DNA from: Promethearchaeia archaeon
Lineage (GTDB): Archaea > Asgardarchaeota > Lokiarchaeia > Sigyniarchaeales > SOKP01
Reading direction: 5' to 3'
DNA length: 42,463 nucleotides
Assembly: GCA_029856145.1 (NCBI GenBank)
Contig: JAHQWK010000009.1
Coordinates: 1 to 42,463, forward strand
The position numbers were made by a program, and so were the translations under genes. Below, piece by piece: positions 1 to 7,536 of this stretch (positions are counted from its first letter, which is position 1; every line of letters starts with the position of its first letter). The notes beneath the pieces were generated by a model. It was not told where the DNA came from, made no database searches, and saw only the letters and a list, made by a program, of their open reading frames with translations.

Positions 1-234
1 GATTTTAGCTATATAGATCCAAATCGCCCTCATTGTTGTCTTTATTGCTGTTTTCAAAAGGAGAACAAATGCATATTTTCTGAAATCTACCCTAGACTCT
101 ATAGGAAATACCAAGAAGATAGAGTTTTTATCACTTCTCATTCTCACACAAATAAAAATAAGCATAAGAAAATCAAGACAATTAGAAGTAAACTAAGCTC
201 AAAACAAAAAACTTCTTTAACTGATTTTGTATAA
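1..234 (+). CDS. C-terminal part of an unknown Cys/His-rich protein
   Basis: An open frame runs from the first base to a TAA at 232-234 and gives 77 residues, so the start lies outside the window. The visible part opens with a cysteine cluster (HCCLYCC at about residues 15-21, another Cys near 27) that looks like a small metal-binding knuckle, and ends in a Lys/Ser-rich basic tail. I do not recognise the family. A zinc-finger nucleic-acid-binding protein or the end of a transposase-like protein would both fit, but neither is shown. Confidence 0.5.
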   Translation, partial: DFSYIDPNRPHCCLYCCFQKENKCIFSEIYPRLYRKYQEDRVFITSHSHTNKNKHKKIKTIRSKLSSKQKTSLTDFV

Positions 235-357
235 TGTAAAAAGAGAATTTTCTATCCCAATTTCTGAGTAATAAGAAATTAGTAATTCGGCAATATCTTT
301 TTTCTTATATTGCGTTAAACATAAATAATCTTACTCATTTTTTTCATTCGGATTTCT

Positions 358-426
358 CAAAGGTATTCATCGCCTTTGGATTTCTAAAGATTTCGTCCAG
401 AAGAGTCTCGTTCATGAGGCTCTTCT
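358..426. other. Pair of adjacent hairpins in non-coding DNA
   Basis: Two inverted repeats lie side by side between the first gene and the winged-helix gene. The first has 6-bp arms at 358-363 (CAAAGG) and 373-378 (CCTTTG). The second has 11-bp arms at 399-409 and 416-426 with a 6-nt loop and one G-T pair, and is followed by T-rich sequence. The short string GGATTTCT occurs before the first hairpin and again between the two. This could be a transcription terminator for the upstream gene or a small structured RNA. I match it to no known RNA family. Confidence 0.35.
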
Positions 427-475
427 ACCTTTTCCCTATTTTTTCATTTATATAAGTTCGCTATATAGTGAAGTT

Positions 476-754
476 ATGATCACAAATCAAAATCTCAATT
501 TTATCTTAAAAAAGTATTTTAACAACAATTTGAAGACCCTCACCAAAATCAACAAGTTATGCCAAGATAAAGAATTTGCCTACTACCATGAAATCGAGCA
601 ATTTCTTAATAGGGAAAGAAATCAAGTTTCCACCATTTTACGCAAGTTAGAAGCAGATAACCTCATTACTCGTGATAAAAGACATCGCCCCCAAAAAATT
701 TTTATGACTTCTTCAGGAAGAAAATTACTAGAAAAAATCAAATCATTTTTTTAA
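476..754 (+). CDS. Small winged helix-turn-helix DNA-binding protein
   Basis: This 92-residue protein is a single winged-helix domain. Residues about 38-75 hold the helix-turn-helix and wing: an N-terminal helix with YHEIEQFL, a recognition helix around RNQVSTILRKLEADNLI, then a basic wing (RDKRHRPQKIFMTSSG). The pattern resembles MarR/PadR-like archaeal transcription regulators that lack an effector domain. It stands alone in its strand context, with non-coding DNA on both sides, so its target is unknown. The ATG is preceded by an AT-rich promoter-like stretch and no convincing ribosome-binding site, as is common for leaderless archaeal messages. Confidence 0.7.
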   Translation: MITNQNLNFILKKYFNNNLKTLTKINKLCQDKEFAYYHEIEQFLNRERNQVSTILRKLEADNLITRDKRHRPQKIFMTSSGRKLLEKIKSFF

Positions 755-1076
755 GTTCTTTTACCTGTGAAGTTATTTTTTCTTCAGATAGTTTGTTAAA
801 GATTCATTGAGAAGTAAATCTCATCTTCCTTTAGAATAATAGTATAAGAAAAAAAGAAATTATGAGATCCAGAAAGTACAGGTGAACTACCTTCTTCTTT
901 TAGTTTTATGGTAGTACCATTAAAGCTATTAAATTCAGTTACGTTATCATGTTAGATAAATAAACTAAAAAGAGAAAAATAAAAAAAAGGTAAGAATTGT
1001 TTAATTAGATTCAGTTTCATCATCATCTAAATCATTTCCATGCACCTTATAGTCATGACTTTCTGCATATCTTTTA
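755..1076. other. Intergenic stretch without a recognisable gene
   Basis: No convincing gene or RNA is visible here. On the minus strand a short open frame ending at about 1009 encodes an acidic tail (LDDDETESN), but a stop about 32 codons upstream leaves it only a remnant. The region may be decayed coding sequence, since the neighbouring 63-codon frame is equally isolated. Confidence 0.3.
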
Positions 1077-1268
1077 ATGATCCGTTTTGATGAGAATATC
1101 GACTACAATTTCAAGTATAGTCGTGTGTGGAGTAGTCGCATTAAAGATTCGTTTAAGCTAGATGAATTTGAACAATATTTCAAGAAATTAACCAAATATA
1201 TTACCAATTTAGTAAGTCCAAATGAAATAAAATCCTATAAATCTATTTCAAATATTAATACATTTTGA
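1077..1268 (+). CDS. Possible small hypothetical protein
   Basis: This 63-residue frame is rich in aromatic and charged residues (FDENIDYNFKYSRVW near the start) and is predicted mostly helical. It has no family I recognise, no clear ribosome-binding site, and sits in sequence that otherwise looks decayed. It may be a real small protein, a fragment of a larger lost gene, or chance. Confidence 0.25.
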   Translation: MIRFDENIDYNFKYSRVWSSRIKDSFKLDEFEQYFKKLTKYITNLVSPNEIKSYKSISNINTF

Positions 1269-1369
1269 TAAATCCTTTTAATTTTATTTCTATTTATTTA
1301 ACATTTTATAATTATAATCTCAAAATAGTAAAAACTTCAAATTATAATTTTAGAAAGAATACTAATTGA

Positions 1370-1383
1370 AAACTTTATAATAA
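1370..1383 (+). promoter_or_regulatory. Archaeal TATA box upstream of the EMC3-like gene
   Basis: A TTTATAA box at 1374-1380, preceded by an A-rich BRE-like stretch, lies about 26-30 bases before the ATG at 1406. That spacing would place transcription start at or next to the start codon, so the message is probably leaderless. Confidence 0.45.
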
Positions 1384-1405
1384 TTTCAATATAAATAAAT
1401 ATAAG

Positions 1406-2008
1406 ATGTTGTTATTAACCTTTCAAAATGCCTTTTTGGATTTAATTACTACACCTCCCGGTTCAATGATATTTGTTATACTATTAGCTTTAACGACGGC
1501 ATTAATTAGCGCAGCTTTAACAAGATTATTAGTAGATACAGACGCGATTAACCGTAAACAAAAACAAATTAAAGGTCATGAGGAAGAAAAAGAAAAGATA
1601 GTTGCATTAGCTGAGGTTGACACTGAACGCTATATAAAGGCACGAAAAAGATGGGAACGTAAAGACTCTATGTTTAAACAAACAAAGCAAAGAATGGGTC
1701 TACAAAGAATGAAACCAACGTGCATAACGTTTCTCCCGATGATTATTATCTTTGGTATTGTGAATACAATGTTCGCAGGTAGACCGGTAGCAATGTCTCC
1801 TATGAATGCTAACGATGTTCCCTTAATTGGTGGCTTTATCGCAGCTGGTAATATTTTTATAAATTTCACAGCTTGGTATTTTCTCTGTTCATTAGGATTT
1901 AACACACTTGTTCAAAGGATCCTCAAACTTCAAAGTCAAGCTTCAGGTGGCATGGGAGGAATGTTCGCTGGCCAAAAAGCAAAAGCTTTGGAATTTCCGG
2001 AAGTATAA
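1406..2008 (+). CDS. EMC3/TMCO1-like membrane protein insertase (DUF106)
   Basis: The 200-residue protein has the archaeal DUF106 layout: a first membrane segment at about residues 20-42 followed by LTRLLVD, a charged coiled coil at 48-98, a second membrane segment at 105-124, and a third at about 148-168. This family belongs to the Oxa1/YidC superfamily that includes eukaryotic EMC3 and TMCO1 and helps insert membrane proteins; the cytosolic coiled coil is thought to face the ribosome. In many archaea it is encoded with secY, adenylate kinase, L34e, Cmk and L14e. Here those last three lie next to it but on the opposite strand. The C-terminus has a Gly/Met-rich stretch (GGMGGMF). Confidence 0.88.
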   Translation: MLLLTFQNAFLDLITTPPGSMIFVILLALTTALISAALTRLLVDTDAINRKQKQIKGHEEEKEKIVALAEVDTERYIKARKRWERKDSMFKQTKQRMGLQRMKPTCITFLPMIIIFGIVNTMFAGRPVAMSPMNANDVPLIGGFIAAGNIFINFTAWYFLCSLGFNTLVQRILKLQSQASGGMGGMFAGQKAKALEFPEV

Positions 2009-2035
2009 CACTATTAATTTATACAAAGGAAAATA

Positions 2036-2166
2036 CGCAACGGGAGGGATTTATTCTTATAAGAAGTATTTTCTTATATATTGAACCCCCGAGTGCATTC
2101 ACACACTGGCTTTCTGGGATGGCTTCCACTCCAAGCCAGCGCCGTACCGGGCTAGGCAACCGTTGC
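2036..2166 (-). tRNA. tRNA-Ser(GGA) with two introns
   Basis: Read on the minus strand, the acceptor GCAACGG (2166-2160) pairs with CCGTTGC (2043-2037), with G as discriminator and no encoded CCA. A D arm (GCC/GGC) and a 5-bp anticodon stem (CTGGC/GCCAG) are present. The loop carries anticodon GGA, and a long variable arm (GTGT/GCAC) confirms a serine-type class II tRNA. Two insertions must be removed. One is 17 nt (2112-2128) at the usual 37/38 site, where a central helix UUGG/CCAG is flanked by two 3-nt bulges. The other is 30 nt (2051-2080) inside the T-loop, where GUUC/GAAU with bulges AAU and AAA makes a second bulge-helix-bulge motif around an 8-bp hairpin. It follows L14e on the same strand. 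Confidence 0.87.
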
Positions 2167-2214
2167 AAAAATGAAAAGAAGTAAAAAGATTATTTAGGAT
2201 TTTATACGTTTAAA

Positions 2215-2502
2215 CTATTTTATTTGAATAGACACTACTTCAGTCATTTTTTTCTCTAATTTAGCTTTTTGAATCGCTGTTTCGACTTCGTCATGTTTAG
2301 CTCCTTTTTTTATTTCAATTGTTTCTGCGATTGGTTCTATATGTCTATAATTTACCCTTCTTCTTCGAACTTTTAAACCATCAATTAGCAAGTAGTTTTT
2401 ATCAATTATATCAACAATAATACAATAATGTCCTGCTTCTCTTCCTGTTGTTTTTACGCACAATCTTCCAATATCATACACACTCATATAATTTGTCACC
2501 AA
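2215..2502 (-). CDS. rpl14e: Ribosomal protein L14e
   Basis: The 95-residue protein matches archaeal/eukaryal L14e (eL14), a large-subunit protein with an SH3-like fold. The opening YDIGRLCVKTTGREAGHYC is the typical KOW-like beta barrel, and the basic block KVRRRRVNYRHIEP is the family's RNA-contacting part. Length is normal for archaea. It is the last protein gene of the L34e-Cmk-L14e set and is followed by tRNA-Ser. The pseudouridine synthase Cbf5, which often comes next in archaea, is absent here. The start shown may be a few residues early, because a second ATG (MSVYDIGR) is closer to the family's usual beginning. Confidence 0.93.
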   Translation of the reverse strand: MVTNYMSVYDIGRLCVKTTGREAGHYCIIVDIIDKNYLLIDGLKVRRRRVNYRHIEPIAETIEIKKGAKHDEVETAIQKAKLEKKMTEVVSIQIK

Positions 2503-2626
2503 ATTATTTTTACTTGTTTCTTAATTACTGGTTATTTTTTATATCCAGTAAAGATATGTAATTTTTAGTAATTTTAAAAATCAATATAAGAATAAAATTT
2601 TTTCGATTTTTTAGATAAAAAGAGAA

Positions 2627-3160
2627 TTATACTTTTTCTAGGGTAAAAAGAATTTTTTCTAAAATTTCTTCAACTGTAAGGTTTTCTGTATTTATAACAA
2701 GGTCATACATTTGACTTAATTCCTCTTGATCATTTAAATCTATATTATAGAGACGTTTAAACCTCTCTAATTCTGATTTTTCTCTTAGTGCTGTCTCTTT
2801 TAACTTTTCTTCATAACTACTACTATCTCTTTCTGACATTCGTTTAACTCTGGTTTCTAGGGTGCAAGTTAATAATATTTTGAAATCTGCTATAGTCTTG
2901 AGGATATACCCACTTAGTTGACTATCGATAACAATATTTCCTTTTTGAGCAATTTCAATTATTTTGCTATCTAATTTTTTATCAATATCAGGGTTTTCTT
3001 CTACATATTCAGTAAATTCTTCTAAAGTCATATTAGTTTCTAGTGCTAGAACTCTAAAAATTTGGCCAGTACTGTAATACTGGATTTTTAGTTTTTCAGC
3101 AATTAATTTTGCTATAGTAGATTTGCCAGTTCCGTGGAGTCCTGAAATTGTTATTATCAT
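2627..3160 (-). CDS. cmk: Cytidylate kinase, archaeal type
   Basis: This 177-residue P-loop kinase phosphorylates CMP/dCMP to the diphosphate in pyrimidine nucleotide supply. The Walker A loop GLHGTGKST is at residues 7-15, the substrate-binding signature YYSTGQIFR at about 28-36, and the lid region with Arg-rich helices (RVKRMSERD, ALREKSE) in the second half. Size and sequence fit the short archaeal Cmk class. Its position between L34e and L14e is the classic archaeal arrangement and supports the call over adenylate kinase. Confidence 0.9.
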   Translation of the reverse strand: MIITISGLHGTGKSTIAKLIAEKLKIQYYSTGQIFRVLALETNMTLEEFTEYVEENPDIDKKLDSKIIEIAQKGNIVIDSQLSGYILKTIADFKILLTCTLETRVKRMSERDSSSYEEKLKETALREKSELERFKRLYNIDLNDQEELSQMYDLVINTENLTVEEILEKILFTLEKV

Positions 3161-3253
3161 TTTATATAAATTTTTTAAAGTTAAATCTAATTCAATTAAG
3201 AAAGGAAATATTTATGATTTTTACTGTTAAGAATAAATAATTATGCTAATAAT

Positions 3254-3532
3254 CTAAGACGTTTTTTGGCTCCAAACTGTTTCTTTTATTAATGTTCGAA
3301 GGCATTTTGCACAATACCTTCCACTTTCCATTCTATTTGCCCTTCTTGCCGTATTATGAGTTTTAGTCATTTTAGAAGGTCTTAGTCTTGGAACAGACTG
3401 AAGCGGTCTTTTACATATTGCACATTTTGCTCTTTTGGGTTTTCTTCTCCAATAATGGGTAACATTTCTGTTCCCTGGTGTGCTGATATTTTTCCTTGCT
3501 TGAGCTTTGGAACGTAAGCCTGGACGTGGAAT
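3254..3532 (-). CDS. rpl34e: Ribosomal protein L34e with an apparent AUU start
   Basis: A 92-residue frame encodes eL34: it begins PRPGLRSKAQARKN, continues with TPGNRN, and has the zinc knuckle CAIC (residues 37-40) paired with CAKC (74-77). No ATG, GTG or TTG exists before the conserved PRPG: an in-frame TAA lies only three codons upstream of the ATT that takes the place of the usual Met. An AAAGGT ribosome-binding sequence sits 8 nt before that ATT. I therefore place the start at ATT (3532-3530). The gene heads the L34e-Cmk-L14e set. A single base error in the source sequence is the alternative. Confidence 0.88.
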   Translation of the reverse strand: MPRPGLRSKAQARKNISTPGNRNVTHYWRRKPKRAKCAICKRPLQSVPRLRPSKMTKTHNTARRANRMESGRYCAKCLRTLIKETVWSQKTS

Positions 3533-3623
3533 TTGAAATTACCTTTTATTTTTCTGTTTGAGAAATAATTATTAATATATATGAAATTAAATTACTGAAA
3601 AAATATTAATTTTATTATTTTAC

Positions 3624-4244
3624 CTAAGGTTTTAGACTTAATTTGTTTTGAAATTCTTTAAATATTTGATATAAATCTTCAATTAATTTTTCTCTTAAAT
3701 TTGTATTAGAAAATATTTGATCATCATGATTTAAAGCATTTGTTTGAACTGATTTAACCCTAGATAGAATATCATCTAATCCTGGAAACTTACCCAAATT
3801 ATAAGTCAACTCTTCAAATAAATTAAAAATTAGATCGTTTTTTGTTAAACCATCCAAAGTTAACGCATCCATAAGAGTTATAAAAGATGTGGTTATTTCG
3901 GAAGTAATACCAGGTAATTCTAAAAAAGTGCGATTATTTGTAGCTATACTATTATCTGATAGATTTAGGGATGAAACTCGATTAATGATCTCTATAGCGG
4001 AGTTATAATCTTGAGTAAAATCCATTCTATTAAGGAGATCTGGCAGTTGAAGTTTATTTTCTTTTAAGGTAAAATTTAACTTTAATATGTTATTCATAGT
4101 TGTTTTTAATGCTTTTTTGAAGAAATTTTGATTAACTATCCCCTTTTGATATTTATTATTTAAATTTGTTATTGATTTAACTAATGCAAATAGTTCAGAT
4201 TCAATTTTCGATTCAGTTTCAGGATTATTATTATCTTCTGTCAT
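3624..4244 (-). CDS. Hypothetical helical protein
   Basis: This 206-residue protein has no signal peptide or membrane segment and is predicted almost entirely helical, rich in Asn, Leu, Thr and charged residues. An acidic, disordered-looking start (TEDNNNPETESKIESE) precedes helical segments such as KALKTTMNNILKLNFTLKE and LIEDLYQIFKEFQNKL. I recognise no domain. It lies between the Yip1-like gene and L34e on the same strand, with short gaps, so it may share their transcript. Confidence 0.6.
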   Translation of the reverse strand: MTEDNNNPETESKIESELFALVKSITNLNNKYQKGIVNQNFFKKALKTTMNNILKLNFTLKENKLQLPDLLNRMDFTQDYNSAIEIINRVSSLNLSDNSIATNNRTFLELPGITSEITTSFITLMDALTLDGLTKNDLIFNLFEELTYNLGKFPGLDDILSRVKSVQTNALNHDDQIFSNTNLREKLIEDLYQIFKEFQNKLSLKP

Positions 4245-4309
4245 GTCACACTTAAATAATTAAATAAATCAGAATTTTTATATTACTTTTGGATTGAGAG
4301 CTAATAAAT

Positions 4310-5212
4310 TTAACCAAATAATGTTGGACGTAGAAAGTAGAATAAAATAGCAACTATAACACCAATAATAATGTTAGGGATTAATACACGGGTGGTAGAA
4401 GAATTACTTAATTCTCTTATAGCGAGAGTTATTAAAATAGGTACCCATGTAGCAAGAGTTAAAGCATCGATTATATCTAAAATTGCCCAAGTTGGAGCAT
4501 TAAATACTTGATCAATATTAACCACATCTACCGTTGGAAATCCAAAAAGTACAACCAAAATCTTAATACCATTTATTAATAAAAATGGAGTGAACGCACA
4601 TAACATCATTCTGAATTTATATGCTCCTTCTAATGTTAGCATAGTACCACCTTTATATATACTAAATGGGCTTATATCTGATTCTTTATATTTTTCTTTT
4701 TGTTCTTTCACCCCTCCAAAGCGTGTTTCTAACTTATCTGTGAACCCTACAGCATAATTAGCTCCCTTGCTAAATAACCATATTAAAAACCAAAAGAAAA
4801 TTAATTGATAACAAAAACCAAATATAAAAAAAGAGGCAAAAAAGCCTAAGCCAATTAAGAAATGTATAATTGTAAAAGGTGGAATGCCTGCAAAATTAAA
4901 ATGTGAAAAGAAAGCTAAGCCCATTAATGCATATAATAAAGAACAAAACAATAAAATTAACCAGCCAGGAGCTTTACTTCTTTTATGATTAATATCGTGA
5001 AAAGCTTTTGGAGCATTCACAAAAAGATAAAGAATCTTCATATACCAAGGGTAAGGACCGATCCATTCTGCTTCATATCTTCTAAAAAACTTAATTTTTT
5101 CAAGTCTTTCTATTTTTAATCTAAAACCACAGAAATTACAAGCATAACTATCAGCTGTATTCTCATTTCCACATCTAGGACACCGTTGAAATGCGGCAAC
5201 TGTCTGAGACAT
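4310..5212 (-). CDS. Zinc-ribbon plus Yip1-like membrane protein
   Basis: The 300-residue protein starts with a zinc ribbon (CPRCGNE at about 11-17 and CNFCGFR at about 25-31). A cytosolic linker follows, then a hydrophobic domain with about five membrane segments between residues 80 and 297. The segment FVNAPKAFHDINHKRSKAPGW followed by long hydrophobic helices has the layout of the Yip1 superfamily, whose eukaryotic members bind Rab GTPases in vesicle traffic; archaeal members have no settled role. The Yip1 assignment rests on layout and local sequence feel, so it is moderate. A generic zinc-ribbon membrane protein is the fallback. Start Met is the only one before the ribbon. Confidence 0.65.
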   Translation of the reverse strand: MSQTVAAFQRCPRCGNENTADSYACNFCGFRLKIERLEKIKFFRRYEAEWIGPYPWYMKILYLFVNAPKAFHDINHKRSKAPGWLILLFCSLLYALMGLAFFSHFNFAGIPPFTIIHFLIGLGFFASFFIFGFCYQLIFFWFLIWLFSKGANYAVGFTDKLETRFGGVKEQKEKYKESDISPFSIYKGGTMLTLEGAYKFRMMLCAFTPFLLINGIKILVVLFGFPTVDVVNIDQVFNAPTWAILDIIDALTLATWVPILITLAIRELSNSSTTRVLIPNIIIGVIVAILFYFLRPTLFG

Positions 5213-5328
5213 TCTTATAAGAATATTTTAATAATTTTTATAATAAACATATAATAAAATAATCTTATAAAAATTTCTTCTAATCTTCAGATAAATTCTT
5301 GATTAATTCTTTCTTTATATAGGAGTTA

Positions 5329-6390
5329 CTATAGAAATTCTATTATAAAATGTGTTTTTTCATTTTTAACTTGATAATTTCTTTGTAAAAATAATTTAAT
5401 CAATTCTAGATTAGTTTTGGTGTGATTTGTTGCTTCAAGTACTTTTATTCTTGATGGTTCTTCAATAAATCCCATGAAAGGAATTAACTGATCACTTAGA
5501 TAATTATCAACGGGAATTTGTTTTTTAATATATGTTATAAGTTTATTAGCTGCCATAATACCTAGATTTTCGGAAGTAATTTTTCGTTCACCTAATATCG
5601 TTCCGGAAGAAATTACTGCACCTGTATCTGAATATGCCCATAAAGAAAGACCTACTCCTGGACTTAAGGAATTTACATATTTATAATTAATCTTAGCGTC
5701 AATTCCTAAATTTCTGTTTATATGGAGAATCGCAGATTTTTCTATTCTTTCACATACTTTTTTATTAATTAAATGATTGGTACAGATAATTTCACCTTGG
5801 ATTAAATCAATATCTCCTAATTCCGTTAAATCAAGCGATTTGAGCTTATTTTTAGGAGGATAGATTGCACATTTTGCAACAGCACCTCCTTTAGGATAAA
5901 AGCCATGGTTCTTAATATCAATATCAATGTTAAACCCATGATTTCTAAAAATATTATACGTTACTTGTTGAAGATAATTAAGACTTGGAGCCCATTTTCC
6001 AAAAGTTCCACCACCGTGAATTAAAAGTTCAATTTTCTCTGGTTTTTTAAAACCCAAGCATGCGATTTGAATAGGTTGAAGAAATAAACCAAGGCTCCCA
6101 GCAGTAGCAATTTCAACCTTAATTTTACTTTTTATTGTTCGTTTAGGATTTAAGGTGATTTCCTTAGTTCCAACCTGGCATTCCGATAAATCACTATTTG
6201 TTAATTCTGATAATGTTTTTAGACCCATCAAATGTTGTAATCTTAATCCCGGTTTAGGCCTATTTGCTCTTATATTTTTTATTCGAATTGGACGTTGTAA
6301 TAATATTGAAAAGCCTGCTCCTAATCGAAGTATAGCACCTCCACCTTCACCGAAAGACCCATCAATTTCTAAGATTTTGTCTGACGTTAT
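5329..6390 (-). CDS. rtcA: RNA 3'-terminal phosphate cyclase RtcA, apparent AUA start
   Basis: RtcA uses ATP to turn an RNA 3'-phosphate into a 2',3'-cyclic phosphate. The frame contains the N-terminal signature IDGSFGEGGG (residues 9-18), the motif RPKPGLRLQH, the mid-protein block GGGTFGKWAP, the Gly-rich HGFYPKGG, and the C-terminal NHTKTN whose His (about 323) aligns with the catalytic histidine of the family. The signature lies upstream of the first TTG/ATG, so a start at 6231 would destroy the active site. The only initiation-like codon between an in-frame TAA and the signature is ATA at 6390, which overlaps the TAA of the preceding gene as ATAA. Length from there is 353 residues, close to the usual 340. 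Confidence 0.88.
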   Translation of the reverse strand: MTSDKILEIDGSFGEGGGAILRLGAGFSILLQRPIRIKNIRANRPKPGLRLQHLMGLKTLSELTNSDLSECQVGTKEITLNPKRTIKSKIKVEIATAGSLGLFLQPIQIACLGFKKPEKIELLIHGGGTFGKWAPSLNYLQQVTYNIFRNHGFNIDIDIKNHGFYPKGGAVAKCAIYPPKNKLKSLDLTELGDIDLIQGEIICTNHLINKKVCERIEKSAILHINRNLGIDAKINYKYVNSLSPGVGLSLWAYSDTGAVISSGTILGERKITSENLGIMAANKLITYIKKQIPVDNYLSDQLIPFMGFIEEPSRIKVLEATNHTKTNLELIKLFLQRNYQVKNEKTHFIIEFL

Positions 6391-7520
6391 GAGTTATTCA
6401 CTTTTTTATATAGAGATTTTATTCTATTAACTCCATTAAATTCTTCAATTAGTTCAACAACTTCTTTGGGTACTAAACTTCTCCACTTTTTATCATTCTT
6501 GATAATTAAATTTCTAATATTATTGGCATTGAATTTTTTTTTAAAAATGTTTATTTTCTTCTCGACTTTAATTCCTTTATTAAAAAATAATTCTCTTACC
6601 CAGTCACTATTCGAATAAACTGAATCAGTTTCCTCTACAATTGAGATTACATGATCTACCCATTTTTTAGCGTTAAAAATATCGGGGATATCATATATTT
6701 CATAGGATTTTGAGGAGATACCTCTTTTTTCTAAGGCAGTATTAAGGAACCTTTTTCTTTCATCGGTTGTAAATGGATCATTTACAGTATGAGATAATTG
6801 AGAGCTGCCTATTCCAATTTTAATTTTTTTATTAGATTTTAAAATTTCTTTAATTACATAAATATGTCCATGATGTAAAGGTTGAAATCTTCCAATAAAC
6901 AGAGCAATTCTATTTTCATTTTCAATAGAGGATTCTGTTATTTTCTCGAAGAGAGAGGAAATTTTTGTATTTAAGAGTTTTTCCCAAATTTTTTTTGAAT
7001 AATCTATATATTTTTCAGTTTCTAACAGTTTTTCAAGTTCAGCTTTATTATAGAATCTACTAAATCTAATATCTAACTCTTTCTGATCCGGATTTAAAGG
7101 AACATTATAATCAACAATACCTAAAAAAATGTATGCTATTTCATCACCTTCTGTATTTAAATCATAAAATAGCACCTTCTGAACTTCTCTTGGAGGAATT
7201 CCAAATTCCTCTTCAAGTTCTCTTAACGCATTTTTCTTAATTTTATTTAGATCTAAAATTCTTGCCCAATTTACATGTCCTGAAGATGAGTCAGTAAAAT
7301 ATCCTGGGAATGCTTTTTTATTTTTTCCGCGTTTTTGTACCAAATATAATATAGCACCATCTGGGGCTACTGATAATATAAAAAACCTTGTAATTAAATG
7401 ACTTATCTTTTTCTTATGGGCCTCTGTTCTTTCCATTGGAAAAATATATTTAGAAATCTGGCCAGATTGTAAAAATTTTCTATTTTCTTTACCAATACAA
7501 GCTAAAATTTCTCTTTCCAT
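6387..7520 (-). CDS. Nudix hydrolase fused to archaeal NMN adenylyltransferase
   Basis: This 377-residue protein has two enzymes in one chain. Residues about 40-175 form a Nudix domain (IDI-like layout) with the catalytic helix ALRELEEEFGI at 98-108. Residues about 204-365 are an archaeal NadM-type nicotinamide-nucleotide adenylyltransferase, with IALFIGRFQPLHHGH at 205-219 and the SHTVNDPFTTDER signature at about 243-255, which makes NAD from NMN and ATP. NadM-Nudix fusions are known in some bacteria with NadM first; here the order is reversed. The Nudix half could clean up ADP-ribose or a related nucleotide, but its substrate cannot be read from sequence. Its stop overlaps the RtcA start. 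Confidence 0.87.
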   Translation of the reverse strand: MEREILACIGKENRKFLQSGQISKYIFPMERTEAHKKKISHLITRFFILSVAPDGAILYLVQKRGKNKKAFPGYFTDSSSGHVNWARILDLNKIKKNALRELEEEFGIPPREVQKVLFYDLNTEGDEIAYIFLGIVDYNVPLNPDQKELDIRFSRFYNKAELEKLLETEKYIDYSKKIWEKLLNTKISSLFEKITESSIENENRIALFIGRFQPLHHGHIYVIKEILKSNKKIKIGIGSSQLSHTVNDPFTTDERKRFLNTALEKRGISSKSYEIYDIPDIFNAKKWVDHVISIVEETDSVYSNSDWVRELFFNKGIKVEKKINIFKKKFNANNIRNLIIKNDKKWRSLVPKEVVELIEEFNGVNRIKSLYKKVNNS

Positions 7521-7536
7521 ATCAAAATCCTTCTCT

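Noticed and set aside
2627..3160. PSTK (phosphoseryl-tRNA kinase), given the nearby Sec genes
   Set aside because: The P-loop protein has the YYSTGQIFR signature and the L34e/L14e neighbourhood of cytidylate kinase.
5329..6231. RtcA starting at the TTG at 6231
   Set aside because: This start would remove the IDGSFGEGGG signature that is intact in frame just upstream.
6155..6430. Plus-strand frame across the RtcA start
   Set aside because: It mirrors the RtcA coding sequence, which carries clear family motifs on the other strand.
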